Under the pieces are notes generated by a model. The model did no database searches and was not told the origin of the DNA. It saw only the letters and a program-made list of their open reading frames with translations. Positions 61,232 to 64,000 of a stretch of DNA of 64,000 nt are shown in pieces. The first letter of the stretch is position 1; every line of letters starts with the position of its first letter. The position numbers were made by a program, and so were the translations under genes. This DNA comes from Siderastrea radians (lineage: Eukaryota; Cnidaria; Anthozoa; Scleractinia; Rhizangiidae): positions 33,518,536-33,582,535 of the forward strand of contig OZ024897.1 in NCBI GenBank assembly GCA_964017195.1, given 5' to 3'.

Positions 61232-62828
61232 TTTGTACGGACCGTGAACTTCAGATACGGTCCGTATAGAAGAGTTCACGGTCCGTAAATTGCATCTCAT
61301 TAGTGGCACTTAGAGTATTTCATTCTAGTTGTGAGTGGGAGATATCTTTTTACGGACCGTACAGTTCGCACGGACCGTGAACTTCAGATACGGTCCGTAT
61401 AGATGAGTTTACGGTCCGTAAATTGCATCTCATTAGTGGGACTTAGAATATTTCATTGCCGTTGTGAGAGGGAGATATCTTTGTTACGGACCGTACAGTT
61501 CGAACGGACCGTGAACTTCAGATACGGTCCGTATAGATGAGTTCACGGTCCGTAAATTGCATCTCATTAGTGGGACTTAGAATATTTCATTGCCGTTGTG
61601 AGAGGGAGATATCTTTGTTACGGACCGTACAGTTCGAACGGACCGTGAACTTCAGATGCGGTCCGTATAGAAGAGTTCACGGTCCGTATAGAATTGCATC
61701 TCATTAGTGGGACTTAGAATATTTCATTCCCGTTGTGAGAGGGAGATATCTTTGTTACGGACCGTACAGTTCGCACGGACCGTGAACTTCAGATACGGTC
61801 CGTATAGAAGAGTTCACGGTCCGTAAATTGCATCTCATTAGTGGGACTTAGAATATTTCATTCCCACCGAGAGGGAGATATCCTTGTTACGGACCGTACA
61901 GTTTGAACGGACCGTGAACTTCAGATACGGTCCGTATAGATGAGTTCACGGTCCGTACATTGCATCTCATTAGTGGCACTTAGAGTATTTCATTTTGGTT
62001 ATGAGTGGGAGATATCTTTTTACGGACCGTACCGGTTCGAACGGACCGTGAATTTCAGATACGGTCCGTATAGATGAGTCCACGGTCCGTAAATTGCATC
62101 TCATTAGTGGCACTTAGAATATTTCATTGCCGTTGTGAGAGGGAGATATCTTTTCACGGACCGTACAGTTCGAACGGACCGTGAACTTCAGATACGGTCC
62201 GTATAGATGAGTTCACGGTCCGTACATTGCATCTCATGAGTGGCACTTAGAGTATTTCATTCTGGTTATGAGTGGGAGATGTCTTTTTACGGACCGTACA
62301 GTTCGCACGGACCGTGAACTTCAGATATGGTCCGTATAGATGAGTTCACGGTCCGTAAATTGCATCTCATTAGTGGCACTTAGAATATTTCATTGCCGTT
62401 GTGAGAGGGAGATATCTTTTCACGGACCGTACAGTTCGAACGGACCGTGAACTTCAGATACGGTCCGTATAGATGAGTTCACGGTCCGTACATTGCATCT
62501 CATGAGTGGCACTTAGAGTATTTCATTCTGGTTATGAGTGGGGGATGTAAATTGCATCTCATTAGTGGGACTTAGAATATTTCATTGCCGTTGTGAGAGG
62601 GAGATATCTTTGTTACGGACCGTACAGTTCGCACGGACCGTGAACTTCAGATACGGTCCGTATGGATGAGTTCACGGTCCGTAAATTGCATCTCATTAGT
62701 GGGACTGAGAATATTTCATTCCCGTTGTGAGAGGGAGATATCTCTGTTACGGACCGTACAGTTTGTACGGACCGTGAATTTCACATACGGTCCGTATAAA
62801 AGAGTTCACGGTCCGTAAATTGCATCTC
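61232..62828. repeat. Array of about 12 hairpin-forming units, copy 2
   Basis: Unit of about 133 bp: ACGGACCGTACAGTTCG, ACGGACCGTGAACTTCAG, ATACGGTCCGTATAGATGAG, TTCACGGTCCGTAAATTGC, then a spacer with ATCTCATTAGTGG and AGGGAGATATCTTT. One unit is cut short near 62540 (GGGGGATGTAAATTGC), probably by unequal exchange or slippage. Two spacer types (CATTGCCGTTGTGAG and CATTCTGGTTATGAG) alternate in places, indicating higher-order duplication. Confidence 0.88.
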
Positions 62829-64000
62829 AGCCTTTCCTTGAACAGTTTCACTAGGCTTCAATAGAAGGAGTATTCGACATAACAGTTCGCTTTTAGAATT
62901 CTGTTATCAGTTTACGCAAAGCTTATAGAACGAGTAGTAGACATATTATCGCTTTCTATTTCGTGTATCACGCTCGCTTCGTATGGCGCTTAAATAACGA
63001 GACATAATCATGGTTGCCTTCCCTTGAAGAGTTTCACAAGGCGGCTTCAATAGAAGGAGTATTTCACATAACAGTTCGCTTTTAGAACTCTCTTATCAGT
63101 TTACGCAAAGCTTATAGAACGAGTAATAGACATGTTATCGTCTGCCTTTCCTTAAGCAGTTTCACTAGGCTTCAATAGAAGGAGTATTCGACATAACAGT
63201 TCGCTTTTAGAACTCTGTTATCAGTTTACGCAAAGCTTATAGAACGAGTAATAGACATTATCTTTTTATATTTCGTGTATCACGCTCGCTTCGTATGGCA
63301 CTTAAATAACGAGGCATAATTCACAAGGCTTCAATAGAAGGAGTAATGGACATAACAGTTCGCTTTTAGAACTGTGTCATCAGTTTACGCGATGCTTATA
63401 GAACGAGTAATAGACATATTATCTTCTTCTATTCGTGTACCTCGCTCGCGTCGGCGTACGTATTTCTTTCGTGTATCACGCTCGCTTCGTATGGCGCTTA
63501 AATAACGTAGCATAATCATGGTTGCCTTTCCCTGAACAGTTTCACAAGGCTTCAATAGAAGGAATAATCGACATAACAGTTCGCTTTTAGAACTCTGTTA
63601 TTAGTTTGCGCAACGCTTATACATTTGTAGAACGAGTAATAGACATATTACCGTCTTCTCTTTCGACATCTTTGGTGTATCTCGCGCGCTTTGTACGTAC
63701 GCTTAAATAACGAGGCTCAATCATACTTGTATAGGTTATTTATACCTCTTCATACGGATCGTGAATCGTAAATGACAATCTGTAAGCAAGGATGACGGTC
63801 TGTGCGAAACGTACGGTCCGTCAACCGCAAATGACGGTCCGTAAGCAATGATGACGGTCCGTGCGAAATGTACGGTCCGTCAACAGTTGGCCTTGGCGCG
63901 ATAATGAGATGCACGTTCTGTATTCGGACTGTAAGTAAGAGTGACGGTCTGTGCGAAACGTACGGACCGTCAACCGCAAATAACGGTCCGTAAGCAAGAA

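Larger units (their letters stand above)
60063..64000 (-). mobile_element. Palindrome-rich element, copy 2 (runs off window)
   Basis: Reverse-complement copy of 8082-10379. The inner edge (ACTGTAACGGACCGTGAGAC) matches the inner edge of copy 1 but lacks its last terminal bases. The rest follows the same order as copy 1 in reverse: array (61232-62828), AT-richer tandem repeats (62829-63720), short ACGGACCGT zone (63740 on). By comparison about 160 bp remain beyond the window. It is longer than copy 1 because the array has about 12 units in place of about 6 and a 1061-bp element is inserted. No coding capacity. Confidence 0.8.

Noticed and set aside
8082..64000. A giant 50-kb composite transposon with the palindromic blocks as its ends
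   Set aside because: Copy 1 has its own termini and a candidate 8-bp duplication, and the enclosed genes are ordinary single-copy host genes with normal introns. Two independent insertions explain it better.

Overview
This is eukaryotic nuclear DNA, most likely from an anthozoan cnidarian and probably a stony coral. The genes have many GT-AG introns. The proteins are bilaterian-grade (ANKFY1, PHETA, PLBD2, a CNG channel), and the gaps are full of short inverted-repeat elements of the kind abundant in corals. I cannot name the species.

Layout: (1) 1-7367, minus strand: part of a cyclic-nucleotide-gated channel gene. A first coding exon holds S1 to the pore, and a C-linker exon lies near the window edge; the gene continues off the left end. 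A perfect RFX X-box lies upstream. (2) 8082-10379: a 2.3 kb element built from palindromic CGGACCG/CGGTCCG words. A second, longer, inverted copy runs from 60063 off the right end and carries a nested 1.06 kb hAT-like element. (3) 14908-42284, minus strand: complete ANKFY1 (rabankyrin-5), with 25 coding exons whose lengths sum exactly to 1322 codons plus stop and whose phases all agree. Its intron 13 contains the main discovery. (4) 23713-30108: a complete 6396-bp DNA transposon with perfect 32-bp terminal inverted repeats, a perfect 9-bp target duplication and an intact 8-exon gene (1176 aa). (5) 44533-45705, minus strand: PHETA (sesquipedalian), one coding exon. It is head-to-head with (6) 45937-54926, plus strand: PLBD2-like lysosomal phospholipase B-like protein, 11 coding exons including a 13-nt microexon. 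The 231-bp gap between the two starts carries a CLEAR-like E-box. (7) 54927-60062: intergenic repeats.

The three central host genes all belong to the endosome-lysosome system: a Rab5 effector, an OCRL-binding PH protein and a lysosomal luminal protein. This may be chance. The transposon protein combines N-terminal Cys clusters, a presumed transposase core, a canonical RING-H2 finger and a C-terminal Cys/Asp-x-His protease-like region. It is therefore a mobile element that seems to carry its own ubiquitin-type modification module. ANKFY1 also has a roughly 150-residue NPF-rich insert between ankyrin repeats.

Exon boundaries were read by eye from splice signals, reading phase and family knowledge; no search was run.
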